From NCBI RefSeq assembly GCF_023630175.1, contig NZ_JALLIN010000022.1:1-64000 (forward strand): DNA of 64,000 bases. The letters run 5' to 3'. The DNA is from Streptomyces cellostaticus. Its GTDB lineage: Bacteria; Actinomycetota; Actinomycetes; Streptomycetales; Streptomycetaceae. Under the pieces are notes generated by a model, which searched no databases, was not told the DNA's origin, and saw only the letters and a program-made list of their open reading frames with translations. Shown here piece after piece: positions 27,918 to 35,988 of this stretch. Made by a program: the position numbers and the translations under genes. How positions within the stretch are numbered: the first letter of the stretch is position 1; every line of letters starts with the position of its first letter.

Positions 27918-29003
27918 CGCGAGCACCAGCATGGTGGCGTCGTCGCGGACCTCGTAGCCGAGCCGCGCCAGGTCGTCCCACACCGCGCCGGGCAGCTCGG
28001 CCGGGGGGACCGCGGCCAGGCGGGCGAGCCGCTCGGGCAGCGGATAGAAGGCACCGGCGGCGTTCCGGGCTTCCCAGAGCCCGTCCGAGGCCAGCAGCAG
28101 CCGGTCGCCCGGTGCGAGGGCGAGGGTGACCTCCTTCGGCGGGTCGAGGCCGACCAGCCCGATCCCCAGCGGCGGACCGGGGGCCACGGTCGCCTCCCTC
28201 GCCTGCCCGTCGTGCAGCAGCACGGGCGGCGGATGACCGCAGGCCACCACCCGCACGGCATCGGCGTCGCCGGTGAACTCCAGCAGCACGGCGGTGGCGA
28301 ACAGCTCCGTCTGCCCGGCACCGGCCGCGTCCACGGAGAGTCTTCGGTCCATCCGGGCCGCGACCGCCTCCAGGTCCGGCTGGTCGAGGGCGGCCTCGCG
28401 GAACGCGCCCAGCAGCGACACCACGGTCGCCATCGCCGCCAGGCCGTGCCCCCGCACGTCACCCATCACCGCCCGGACACCGCCGGGACCGTCCCGCACG
28501 TCGAAGAAGTCGCCGCCCACGAGGGTCCCGTCCTGCGCGGCCCGGTAGAAGCCGGCGCAGCCGATCCGCCCGACCCGCTCCGGCAGCGGTGGCATCACCG
28601 CCCGCTGCACGGCCTCCCCGATGGCGCGTTCCACGACGAGCTGGGCGTCCCGATGGCTGCGCACGTAGGACACGAACACGCTCAGCAGGGCGACGAACAC
28701 GACCGTGAGCAGATCGGTGTTGCCGGGGCGGTTCAGATGCGTGGCCGGCACATTCAGCACCACGACGACCGCGCCGCCCAGCGCGGCCGTCGCCCAGGGC
28801 CCGTACGACAGGACCGCGAGCGGCGGGATGGCGCCGAGCAGGAACCCGAGATCACGTGCCTCCGAGGTGACGAAGGTGGCGGTGGTCACCACCACCAGCA
28901 GCACCACCGGCAGCACCCGCACCCACCACGGTGGCGGCGCACCCCGCAGCCAGCCGCGATCCTCCACGTCCCGACGCGACGCCCCGCCGCGCACCCCAGT
29001 CAC
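27897..29003 (-). CDS. Membrane-anchored SpoIIE/PP2C phosphatase
   Basis: A 368-aa protein with an N-terminal membrane part: about three to four helices in residues 28-115, including VRVLPVVLLVVVTTATFV and LLTVVFVALLSVFVSYV. It is joined to a cytoplasmic PP2C/SpoIIE domain (about 135-365). The metal-site motifs are VGGDFFDVRD, MGDVRGHG, LLASDGLWE and DDATMLVLA. Such phosphatases dephosphorylate STAS-type anti-anti-sigma factors. The short membrane sensor shows no extracellular domain. It is the only membrane-bound one of the four SpoIIE proteins in the window. Confidence 0.9.
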   Translation of the reverse strand: MTGVRGGASRRDVEDRGWLRGAPPPWWVRVLPVVLLVVVTTATFVTSEARDLGFLLGAIPPLAVLSYGPWATAALGGAVVVVLNVPATHLNRPGNTDLLTVVFVALLSVFVSYVRSHRDAQLVVERAIGEAVQRAVMPPLPERVGRIGCAGFYRAAQDGTLVGGDFFDVRDGPGGVRAVMGDVRGHGLAAMATVVSLLGAFREAALDQPDLEAVAARMDRRLSVDAAGAGQTELFATAVLLEFTGDADAVRVVACGHPPPVLLHDGQAREATVAPGPPLGIGLVGLDPPKEVTLALAPGDRLLLASDGLWEARNAAGAFYPLPERLARLAAVPPAELPGAVWDDLARLGYEVRDDATMLVLAPRTPGA

Positions 29004-29089
29004 ACTCCCACGCTACGCCGCCCCCTCGCCCCGCACCTCCCTCCGCCGCCCGCGACCGCCGGGCGGCGGAGCGCCGGCATCGGGGCGGG

Positions 29090-29980
29090 TCAGTCGGTCG
29101 TGCGGCCGGCCAGGCGGGCCTCGGCCATGGCGAGGATCTCGGTGACGCGCAGGCCGAAAGTGGCGTCGCAGGGATGCGGGCGGCCGGTGCGCGCCGCGGT
29201 CAGGAGGGCGTCGGCGGCGCGGGAGAGGGCGGGGACCGCGCCCTCGGAGCTCCTGGGCAGTACCGCCGTCCCGGCCTCGCCGCGCAGCTCCAGGTCGGCC
29301 CCGGCCGCCGCCGGCGGGGCCGTCAGGCTCAGGGTGAGGGTGCTCGAGGCGCCGGCGGCGTGGTCGAGCACCAGGTGCACGGTGTCGGCGGGGCCGTGCG
29401 CCGCGGCCGCCACCTGCCGGACGTCGCCGAGCACCGGCAGCAGCAGGGAGAGCGCGTGCGGTCCCACGTCCCACAGCGCGCCCTTCTCCCGCCGCCAGGG
29501 GGAGTGCGCGAACGGGCTGTCACCGGTGAACACCGCCCCCAGCCACTGCGCCCGCGCCGTGAACCAGCCGGCCGTGGCGGCCTGTTCCTCGATCCACGCC
29601 TCCGGCTCCTTCTGGAAGCGGGCGGTGAAGAACACCACGGAAGCCACCTGGGCCCGTTCCACCGCCTCGACGACGGCCCGCCCCTCGGCCGCCCCCGCCG
29701 CCAGCGGCTTGTCCAGCAGCAGATGACGGCCCGCCCGTGCGGCCCGTACCGCCAGCTCCGCCTGCGCGGACGGCGGCAACGCCATCGCGACCGCGTCCAC
29801 GTCGTCCAGCAGCGCGTCCACGTCGTCGTACGCCCGCACGCCGTACCGCGCCGCGAGCTCGGTGGTCGCCTCCGGGCGGCGGCCCCACACCCCGGCGAAG
29901 TCCAGGCCGGGGTGCCCGGCGAGGGCGGGTGCGTGGGCCGCCCGGGCCCACGGGCCCGTTCCCAGCAGTCCGATGCGCAT
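29090..29980 (-). CDS. Gfo/Idh/MocA family oxidoreductase
   Basis: A 296-aa NAD(P)-dependent dehydrogenase. The Rossmann start is MRIGLLGTGPWARAAHAPAL, and the substrate-side DKP motif is LLLDKPLAAG. A C-terminal alpha/beta domain contains WRREKGALWDVGPHALSLLLPVLG. These enzymes act on sugars, inositols or related alcohols. The gene lies 35 bases downstream of the ATP-grasp gene, on the same strand, and may be co-transcribed with the graspetide genes. The ATG at 29980 has GAGGAGAGGAAG upstream. Its role in peptide tailoring, if any, is inference. Confidence 0.88.
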   Translation of the reverse strand: MRIGLLGTGPWARAAHAPALAGHPGLDFAGVWGRRPEATTELAARYGVRAYDDVDALLDDVDAVAMALPPSAQAELAVRAARAGRHLLLDKPLAAGAAEGRAVVEAVERAQVASVVFFTARFQKEPEAWIEEQAATAGWFTARAQWLGAVFTGDSPFAHSPWRREKGALWDVGPHALSLLLPVLGDVRQVAAAAHGPADTVHLVLDHAAGASSTLTLSLTAPPAAAGADLELRGEAGTAVLPRSSEGAVPALSRAADALLTAARTGRPHPCDATFGLRVTEILAMAEARLAGRTTD

Positions 29981-30015
29981 GTCGTCTTCCTCTCCTCGGA
30001 CCGGACCCGACGGCG

Positions 30016-30999
30016 TCACGACGCCGCGTCCCGGTCGTCGCCCGCGTCCGGCACGGCCGGCTCGCCGTCGCCCGCCAGCCACCGTGCGATGGCCGCGGCG
30101 ATCGGCTGGCCGGTGTCCATCTCCACGAAGCCGAACTGGCCCGACTGGTTGCACTCCAGGAACCACCAGATCCCATCCGTGTCCTCCGCGAAGTCGAAGG
30201 CGCCATAGGCGAGTTCGGCATCCCTCATGTAGCGGTGGACGGCCTCAGCGACGCGCGGCGGAACGTCCGCCGGGAGCCAGGGCGAGACCGACGGCGCGAA
30301 GCGCACGTCGACGTCGTCGGGGTGGCCGTCGGGATCGGCCGGCTTGCGTGCGGCCAGCAGCCGGTCACCGACGACGGTGAGCCGGATGTCGGCCCGCTTC
30401 GGTATCCGCCGCTGCAGCAGGGTGGGGCCGAAGGCGACGGCGGCGAAGTCGGCGTCCGGTGGGACCCGGCTGGTGGGAACCGCCCGCGGCGGCTCCTGCG
30501 GATGCGCGCCGGAGACCGGTTTGACCACCAGGTCCGGGAAGCGCTCGGCGAACTCCCGGGCCGCCTGCGGGAATGTCGTGATGAGTGTCGCCGGCACGGC
30601 GAGGCCGCTGTCCTGCGCGAGCCGCAACTGCCAGGGCTTGTGCCGGGCGCGGCGGGCCGCGTCCGGATGGTTCATCCAGCGTGCCCCGGTGGAGCGCAGC
30701 ATGCCGTACAGCGCCTGGGCGGACTCCTCCGTCAGCCAGGCGGACGGCTGGGCGGCTCGGGAAGCGGCCTCCCCCGGCCTGCGCACCCAGACGGACCGCA
30801 GGCCGCTCATGCTCACCAGGCGCCCGCCGGCGGACAGGTGTCCGCGACAGGCGCCGTGCACGAACTCGCCGGACAGCGCGACCCCGTTGGTGAGATCGGC
30901 GGGGTCCAGCCGGACCACGGGCACTCCGGCCTGGCGCAGCCGGAGCACCACCATGTCCGCCGTCACGTCCTCTTCACTGGTCAGGATGAGCACGGTCAT
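30016..30999 (-). CDS. ATP-grasp graspetide maturase (TgmB-like)
   Basis: A 327-aa ATP-grasp ligase of the RiPP maturase group (MvdD/TgmB type). The N-terminal part (about 1-110) begins MTVLILTSEEDVTADMVVLRLRQAGVPVVRLDP, with SVWVRRPGEA. The ATP-grasp core shows LVVKPVSGAHPQE (ATP Lys), IPKRADIRLTVVGDRLLAARK and the metal-binding WWFLECNQSGQFGFVE. These ligases phosphorylate Asp or Glu side chains and join them to Ser/Thr hydroxyls or Lys amines of a precursor. A 63-aa precursor gene lies 17 bases upstream. No PIMT-type methyltransferase (TgmC) gene is adjacent. Confidence 0.93.
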   Translation of the reverse strand: MTVLILTSEEDVTADMVVLRLRQAGVPVVRLDPADLTNGVALSGEFVHGACRGHLSAGGRLVSMSGLRSVWVRRPGEAASRAAQPSAWLTEESAQALYGMLRSTGARWMNHPDAARRARHKPWQLRLAQDSGLAVPATLITTFPQAAREFAERFPDLVVKPVSGAHPQEPPRAVPTSRVPPDADFAAVAFGPTLLQRRIPKRADIRLTVVGDRLLAARKPADPDGHPDDVDVRFAPSVSPWLPADVPPRVAEAVHRYMRDAELAYGAFDFAEDTDGIWWFLECNQSGQFGFVEMDTGQPIAAAIARWLAGDGEPAVPDAGDDRDAAS

Positions 31000-31016
31000 C
31001 TTCCGTGGGCCCGCGG

Positions 31017-31208
31017 TCAGTCGTCGAAGTGCGTCTTGGAGCCGGCCGTCGAGGTCGTCGTCCCCAACGCTCTCAGCGTGGCGTGGTCGGTGGCGGCGAT
31101 CCGCCCGTCCGGGAGGACGTTCAACTGCAGTCCGGAGTCGTACGCGTACGGAGTGGCGACGTCCAACTGCACAGCGGGCCGCGCGTAGTTGAGCGTGAAC
31201 GGTTGCAT
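31017..31208 (-). CDS. Graspetide (ATP-grasp RiPP) precursor peptide, TgmA-like
   Basis: A 63-aa precursor. The leader starts MQPFTLNYARPAVQLDV, matching the F.LxYxxP motif at the front of ATP-grasp-target peptides, and continues YDSGLQLNVLPDGR, the conserved 'YD...Q........G' stretch. The probable core is the last 15 or so residues: donors T50, T51, T52, S53, T54, S57, T59 and acceptors D62, D63 (tail KTHFDD). With only two acidic residues in the tail, at most two omega-ester (or one amide with K58) rings are expected; D41 is the next acid. The ATG at 31208 has GGGAGAG upstream. It forms an operon with the ligase gene. Confidence 0.88.
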   Translation of the reverse strand: MQPFTLNYARPAVQLDVATPYAYDSGLQLNVLPDGRIAATDHATLRALGTTTSTAGSKTHFDD

Positions 31209-31237
31209 TGGTCTCTCCCTGATTCGGCTTTCACGTC

Positions 31238-31243
31238 CTTATA
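31238..31243 (-). promoter_or_regulatory. Candidate -10 element for the graspetide operon
   Basis: TATAAG on the minus strand, in an AT-enriched patch 30 bases upstream of the precursor ATG. No good -35 is seen at 16-18 bases. The predicted leader is short. Confidence 0.4.
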
Positions 31244-31366
31244 CGAGTCGAACGGGTGATTGGTTTCCTTACGCTCCGTAATCATGGTCGGGAGCAGGGT
31301 CGTTCGCGGGCGTCAGGTACTAGGACGCCGGCCGGGGCCGCGAGGCTGCGCGCGGCCGCCGCGGAT

Positions 31367-32233
31367 TCATCCGGCCAGGGCCGCCCGGGCCGCCGCGAGG
31401 GCCTGATCCGCGTATCCGCGTCCGAACAGCACCACGTGCACCAGTAGGGGAAAAAGCTGGTGCAGACCGATCCGGCCCCGCCAGCCGTCCGCCGGCGGCG
31501 CGGCCTCCGCGTAGCCGGCCAGCACCCGCTCCAGCCGGGGGCAGCCGAAGAGCCGGAGCATCGCCAGGTCCGTCTCGCGGTGCCCGCCGTGCGCGGCCGG
31601 ATCGATGAGGCGCACGTCCCCGTCGGCGCCCCACAGCACGTTGCCGTTCCACAGGTCGCCGTGCAGCCGGGCGGGCGGCTCGGCCGGCCCGGCGAGGTCC
31701 GGCAGCCGCGCGCAGACCTGCTCGATCAGGGCGCCCTCCTCGTGCCGCAGGGTGCCGGCGTCGACCGCGGCCCGCAGGTACGGCAGCACCCGGTGCTCGG
31801 CGTACCACGCGGGCCAGTCGGCCGCCGGGGTGTTGCGCATGGGCGCGGCCCCGATGTACGCCTGCGCGGGCCCGCCGGGCGGCGGTGCGCCGAACGCGGG
31901 CGCCCCGGCGGCGTGCAGGGCGGCCAGGGCCCGGCCGAATCGCACGGCCCCCGTGCCGTCCGGCTGCCCGGTCGGCACCCGCTCGGTGACCAGCCACCGC
32001 TCGTCATGCCCGAGCACCGCCGGGACGGGCACCGCGTCCGCCTCGCGCAGCCAGCGCAGCCCGGCCGCCTCGGCGCGCACCGCGCCCGGTGCGTCAGCGC
32101 GCTTGACCATCACCACCTCACCGCCCTCGAGCGTCACTTCGGCGGGTGACGCGGACGGCGCCCGCACGGCCGCGACCCGGCGCCCGGTGAGCCGGGCCGC
32201 CGCCCGCCCTGCTTCCTCGTCTCGGTTGACCAC
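31367..32233 (-). CDS. Fructosamine kinase family protein
   Basis: A 288-aa small-molecule kinase with a protein-kinase-like fold. The ATP region is EVVMVKRADAPGAVRAEAAGLRWL. The catalytic loop is RLHGDLWNGNVLW, with the metal Asp in RLIDPAAHGGHRETDLAML, as in fructosamine-3-kinase and related enzymes. It phosphorylates glycated amines or ketosamines in known members, as a deglycation or catabolic step. The gene lies upstream of the graspetide genes on the same strand with a 158-base gap that has its own promoter-like patch, so a link is not required. The start GTG at 32233 has a weak ribosome site. Confidence 0.88.
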   Translation of the reverse strand: MVNRDEEAGRAAARLTGRRVAAVRAPSASPAEVTLEGGEVVMVKRADAPGAVRAEAAGLRWLREADAVPVPAVLGHDERWLVTERVPTGQPDGTGAVRFGRALAALHAAGAPAFGAPPPGGPAQAYIGAAPMRNTPAADWPAWYAEHRVLPYLRAAVDAGTLRHEEGALIEQVCARLPDLAGPAEPPARLHGDLWNGNVLWGADGDVRLIDPAAHGGHRETDLAMLRLFGCPRLERVLAGYAEAAPPADGWRGRIGLHQLFPLLVHVVLFGRGYADQALAAARAALAG

Positions 32234-32328
32234 GGCGTCAGCGTACGACCCGTGCGCGAGGGCACTCTGAGCACACTTCGGACCTGGCCTGATCAGGTTT
32301 CAGCCGCCGTGGGGCGATCCGGCGGCCG

Positions 32329-33204
32329 TCACCGCTCGGCCGACGTCCTCGGGGACAGCCCCACCGGGTTGCCGGGCGGCAGCAGCCCCGACTCCCCGAC
32401 GGCGCGGGTCAGCGGCTCCAGCAGCCGGGCCAGGCGTGCGGTGCGCTCCGCGCCGAGCCCGCGCCAGGGCCGCGCGGCCGCCTCGTCCGTCCGGCGCTCG
32501 ACCAGCGCCCGGCCCTCGGCGCCCGCGCGGGTCAGTGAACCGTCGGCGGCGAGGAACCCGCGCTCGCGCAGGGCGGCCTCGGCCGCCGCCCAGTCCGCCG
32601 GCTCCCACTTGCGGGTCTCCCGCAGGAACGCCCCGTCCGACTCGCCGGCGGCCGCCTTGAGCACCATGGCCTCCACGGGGCCGATCCCCAGGCTCACGAG
32701 CACCGCGACGTGCCCGTCGCCCCGGTGCTCCCGCAGCGTCGTCACCGCCTGCCAGAGCCGCGCGGTCGCCCGGCCGGGCCGCTCCAGCGCCTGGTTCGCC
32801 GCGGCCAGCACCCGGCCCGTGGTGTCCGCAGATGCCGCCGCCTCCCACGCTAGGTCGGCCGCCTCCGCGAACTCCGCCGACCGTGCCGCCTCGGCCCCGA
32901 ACAGGCGCGTCATCGCCGCGTCCATGGCCTCCCCGCGGGCCGCCAGCACCTCCGCCGGTGCCGCGTACTTCCAGGCGTCGGGGAGCGCGCGGGCGACCCG
33001 GGAGGGGTGGAAGACGCTGAAGGCACTCGTCACCACGCTCGGGCCCACCGGGCCCAACGGGGCGGCGCGCAGTGCGAAGTACCCCATCCAGTACCCGCGC
33101 ATCCCGAGCCCCTCGGCCGCCCGCAGCGCCTCGGGCGCGAAGTACACCAGGTCGTGCACCGGCTCGAACCGCTCCCACATGTCCCGCGCCGTCGAATCCA
33201 CCAC
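32329..33204 (-). CDS. SCO6745-family protein
   Basis: A 291-aa protein of the actinobacterial SCO6745 family. The family start is recognisable in VVDSTARDMWERFEPVHDLVYFAPEALRAAEGLGMRGYWMGYFALRAAPLG. The C-terminal part is winged-helix-like (EPADWAAAEAALRERGFLAADGSLTRAGAEGRALVERRTDEAA). The biochemical role is unknown; the C-terminal wHTH-like part may bind nucleic acid or pack internally. The GTG at 33204 (or the next codon, 33201) is chosen because GGAGG lies directly upstream. The frame continues to an ATG at 33294 inside an operator-like repeat. Confidence 0.8.
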   Translation of the reverse strand: MVDSTARDMWERFEPVHDLVYFAPEALRAAEGLGMRGYWMGYFALRAAPLGPVGPSVVTSAFSVFHPSRVARALPDAWKYAAPAEVLAARGEAMDAAMTRLFGAEAARSAEFAEAADLAWEAAASADTTGRVLAAANQALERPGRATARLWQAVTTLREHRGDGHVAVLVSLGIGPVEAMVLKAAAGESDGAFLRETRKWEPADWAAAEAALRERGFLAADGSLTRAGAEGRALVERRTDEAAARPWRGLGAERTARLARLLEPLTRAVGESGLLPPGNPVGLSPRTSAER

Positions 33205-33871
33205 AGCGTCCTCCCGCCGTACCGCCCCGCCGGGCCACCGCCGACCGGGCTCGCCTGCGAACCGTCGAACAGCCTGCTCTATGACGCCGGTCATAACAAG
33301 GGGCTTCCGCGCTCCCGCACGGACGGGTGGCGGCGTCGCGGGGCCGGTGCGGCCCGGGCACCGCCCCACCGCCGTGGCCGGCGGCCCGGTGCCCCACGCG
33401 CCGCCGTGGCCTCCGGTGGCCGCAAACGGCACCCCGCCGCGGTCGTCCGGCACCCGGAAGGGCGCGCTCACGCGGCCCGCGCCGGATCCGACGGCGGACC
33501 GGCCGCCGCCCCGCCGGGGGTAGGCGGGCCGGCCGAGCGGCCCCGCCGCGCCGGCCGGGAGCAGGTGTTCCGCCGTCAGATGATGCGTCGTCGGGTTTCG
33601 CGCACGCCCGCCACCGCCGCGGCGGGGAACGGCCCGAAGGGGGGTGCACCCGTGTCGCCAAGGGCCTGTCCGGCGCGCGGCCGGGTGACGTCCGGTGCCC
33701 CGGACGGGGGGTGCCGCGGGGTGCCGCTGAGGCAGACGGGTGGCGCGATGACCCGGCTGGGCCGCCCGGATGGTGCGCGGTCACGGCCTGACTGACGGTG
33801 GTTCATGTCGAGACCGGGCTTATCAAGCTGATGACGTATCCGCTGCCCGGCCACGGCGGAAGGACACCGAT
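33205..33871. other. Divergent intergenic region, no gene seen
   Basis: These 667 bases separate the leftward SCO6745-type gene and the rightward surface-protein gene. Open frames here are low-complexity. The only clear signal is the inverted repeat at 33280-33295, listed separately. The promoter of the surface-protein gene probably lies in the relatively AT-rich stretch near 33815-33845. Confidence 0.5.
33280..33295 (-). promoter_or_regulatory. Operator-like inverted repeat upstream of the SCO6745-type gene
   Basis: TATGAC-GCCG-GTCATA, a perfect 6-bp inverted repeat. It lies about 75 bases upstream of the chosen start. The spacing suits a TetR- or MarR-type dimer over a promoter, but no clear -35/-10 pair is visible. 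Confidence 0.5.
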
Positions 33872-34471
33872 ATGCGCTCTGCCCGCATTCTTCTCGCCAC
33901 GGCGGCCGCCTCCGCCGCCCTGGCCTTCGCCACGCCCGGCGCGGCCTTCGTCGCGTCGGCCGCGGACGGCGGGGGCCGGGGCGACTCCTCGCACAGCAAG
34001 GAGCACGACAGCGACTCCGACAGCGGTTACGACAAGGGTTCCGACGGGGACCACGACAAGGGGTCCGGAAAGGGCTCCGGCAAGGACCACGACAACGACT
34101 ACAGCAGCGAGGACGACGGCGGCCGCAGCCACGACGGGCCGCGCGGCGGAATGCACACGGGCGGCGGTGCGCTCGCCGCGGTCCGAGGCGGGGACGACTG
34201 GGGCTCGGGCGGCGACAGCAGGTTCGACCCCGAGACCTACCGCGACAAGGACAAGGGCGGAGGCAAGGAGGACGGCGGAGGCAAGGAGGACGGCGGAGGC
34301 AAGGACGACTGGGGCGGCGGCGACCACGGCAAGCCGCGCGGGGGCATCCACACCGGAGGCGGCGCCCTCGCCTCTCCCGGTGTCACCACGGGCGGTCTCG
34401 CCGTGCTCGCCGTAGGCGCCACCGGCCTGTACGCGCTGCGCCGCAGGAAGGCCGCCGAGCCGGCGTCCTGA
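33872..34471 (+). CDS. Secreted Gly/Asp/Lys-rich surface protein with C-terminal anchor
   Basis: A 199-aa exported protein. The signal peptide is MRSARILLATAAASAALAFATPGAAFVASA. The middle is highly polar and repetitive: Asp/Ser/Lys-Gly blocks, and three near-identical GGGKED/GGGKDD units. A motif occurs twice, GPRGGMHTGGGALA (about 91-104) and KPRGGIHTGGGALA (about 154-167). The end is a hydrophobic helix and basic tail (GLAVLAVGATGLYALRRRK), as in sortase substrates, but no LPXTG or LAXTG box is present. A class F sortase gene follows 112 bases later. The ATG at 33872 has GGAAGGA upstream. Confidence 0.85.
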   Translation: MRSARILLATAAASAALAFATPGAAFVASAADGGGRGDSSHSKEHDSDSDSGYDKGSDGDHDKGSGKGSGKDHDNDYSSEDDGGRSHDGPRGGMHTGGGALAAVRGGDDWGSGGDSRFDPETYRDKDKGGGKEDGGGKEDGGGKDDWGGGDHGKPRGGIHTGGGALASPGVTTGGLAVLAVGATGLYALRRRKAAEPAS

Positions 34472-34583
34472 CCGGCCCTCTCTTCTCCCGGGGCCACTCA
34501 CGCCGCCGGCGCCCCCGCGCCGGCGGCCCGCGCCCCGCGGAGCCCGCCGCCCGTGCTGCCGCGCCCGAGTGAGGTGATGTCCG

Positions 34584-35303
34584 ATGGCAGCAGACCCCTC
34601 GTCCCCGGACTCCCCCTCTCCCGACTCCCCGCCCGAGGCCCGCGCCGAGCGGTCCCGGGCCGCTCAGGACGCCGGCCGCGGCGGGCGGCTGACCCTGTGG
34701 GGCGTGGCGATCGTCTTCATCGCCGTCAGCGTGTTGGGCGGCCACCGCGCCGGCGGTGACGTCCCGCGGGCCCCCGGCGGTACGACGGTGGGCGCCGGCA
34801 CCGAACGGCCCGGTGCGCGACAGCCGGGCACGGGCCAGGCGGAGCGGTCGCTGACCCGCGCCACCCCGACCCGCCTGGTCATCCCGAAGATCTCCGTGGA
34901 CGCCCCCTTCACGCCCCTGTCCCTCGCCTCCACCGGTCAGCTCCAGCCGCCGCCGGGGGCCGACACCAACCTCGTCGGCTGGTACGCCGACGGCGTCACG
35001 CCCGGCGAGAAGGGCACCGCGATCATCGCCGGCCACGTGGACACGGTGACGTCGGCGGCGGTCTTCGCCAACCTCTACGAACTCGCGCCCGGCGACCGCT
35101 TCACGGTGGACCGGGCGGACGGGCAGAAGGCGGAGTTCGTCGTCGACGACACGGAGACCTTCGCCAAGGACGCCTTCCCGAGCGACCGCGTGTACGCCGA
35201 CGCCGACCGCCCCGAGGCGCGGCTCATCACCTGCGCGGGGGACTACGACCACACGGTGCGGGACTACACCGACAACCTGGTCGTCTTCGCCCACCTGGTC
35301 TGA
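34584..35303 (+). CDS. Class F sortase
   Basis: A 239-aa membrane-anchored transpeptidase. It has a short cytoplasmic Ser/Pro-rich head, one transmembrane helix (about 35-55, LTLWGVAIVFIAVSVLGG), a linker, and the sortase barrel from about residue 93 (PTRLVIPKISVDAPF). The catalytic His is H151 in AGHVDT and the nucleophile is C217 in LITCAGDYD. The usual Arg in the 'YRDNxVV' strand is replaced by Thr (DYTDNLVVFAHL); R226, a few residues earlier, may serve. It probably acts on the neighbouring HTGGGALA-repeat protein. The ATG at 34584 has GAGGTGAT upstream. Confidence 0.9.
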   Translation: MAADPSSPDSPSPDSPPEARAERSRAAQDAGRGGRLTLWGVAIVFIAVSVLGGHRAGGDVPRAPGGTTVGAGTERPGARQPGTGQAERSLTRATPTRLVIPKISVDAPFTPLSLASTGQLQPPPGADTNLVGWYADGVTPGEKGTAIIAGHVDTVTSAAVFANLYELAPGDRFTVDRADGQKAEFVVDDTETFAKDAFPSDRVYADADRPEARLITCAGDYDHTVRDYTDNLVVFAHLV

Positions 35304-35325
35304 GGGTCCGGCCCGGCGGTGCCGG

Positions 35326-35949
35326 TCAGCCGCTCCGGCGGCCGAGCGGGCCGCCCGGTCGGAGGGCGAGCGAGGCGAACCGCTCGCCGCTCCGGCGGTG
35401 TGCGGCGGCGTCCGGGCGGAGCCCGTCGGGCAGCGGCAGTTCGGCGAGGTCGGACGCCCCGTGGAGTCCACGGCCGTCGAGGCGGTGCAGCGCCGGGTCC
35501 CCGCCGGCCCGTTCCCGCACGATCCGGGCCGGCGACTCCCGGACCACGCCCGGGGTGAGTCCGCCCCGCGCGACCTCCGCGGGTCCCCGGCGGCCCGGAA
35601 CCTGAGCCGTCCGGAACCCAGGGCCATCGGGTCCGGCGCGCTCGGGTCCGGCGTGTCCTCGTGGACGGGGCACAGGGCCGGCGAGATCACGAGCAGCGGC
35701 GTACCGGATGTCCCTCCCGCGCGGTGTCGAGGAAGCCGTGCAGGGCAGGCCCGGGCGCGCGCGGCACCAGTCGTACGCCGGACGGCCGGGACTCCGCATC
35801 CGCGGTTGCGGATCCGCGCACCGGGCGCGGGCCCGGGCGGGCAGCCCGTGCGGCGGCAGCCCGTGCCCGGTGCGCTCCAGGTCCAGGGCGCCGCGCAGGA
35901 GGCCGCCGGTCAGCGGGGTGGTGATCCGGCCGGACGGGGTGGAGGTCAT
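35326..35949 (-). pseudogene. Decayed SGNH/GDSL hydrolase gene (deletion plus frameshifts)
   Basis: A remnant of the Streptomyces SGNH hydrolase normally about 390 aa long. The N-terminus is intact (MTSTPSGRITTPLTGGLLRG, then ERTGHGLPPHGLPAR). The reading then shifts to a second frame (DAESRPSGVRLVPRA), jumps across roughly 200 missing codons to ALHGFLDTAREGHP, and shifts to a third frame (SPALCPVHEDTPDPSAPD, GSGRLRFRAAGDP). It returns to the first frame for the end (VVRESPARIVRERAGGDP, ELPLPDGLRPDAAAHRRSGERFA). The catalytic core is lost. A TetR gene lies directly upstream on the same strand, as with intact copies. Confidence 0.88.
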
Positions 35950-35988
35950 CGGATGAGCCGAGCCTGTGCTGCGGGGGAGCCGAGGGGT

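Noticed and set aside
26391..29726. An 1111-codon plus-strand open frame across the aminotransferase, Lrp and SpoIIE genes
   Set aside because: It crosses three recognised genes on both strands and has low-complexity composition. It is a product of absent stop codons at high GC.
32300..33784. Long minus-strand frame overlapping the SCO6745-type gene
   Set aside because: The protein is Arg/Gly-rich. The other frame carries the family sequence and a ribosome site.
34261..34302. GGAGGCAAGGAGGACGGC repeats considered as a CRISPR or regulatory array
   Set aside because: They are in frame and encode GGGKED units of the surface protein, so they are coding repeats.
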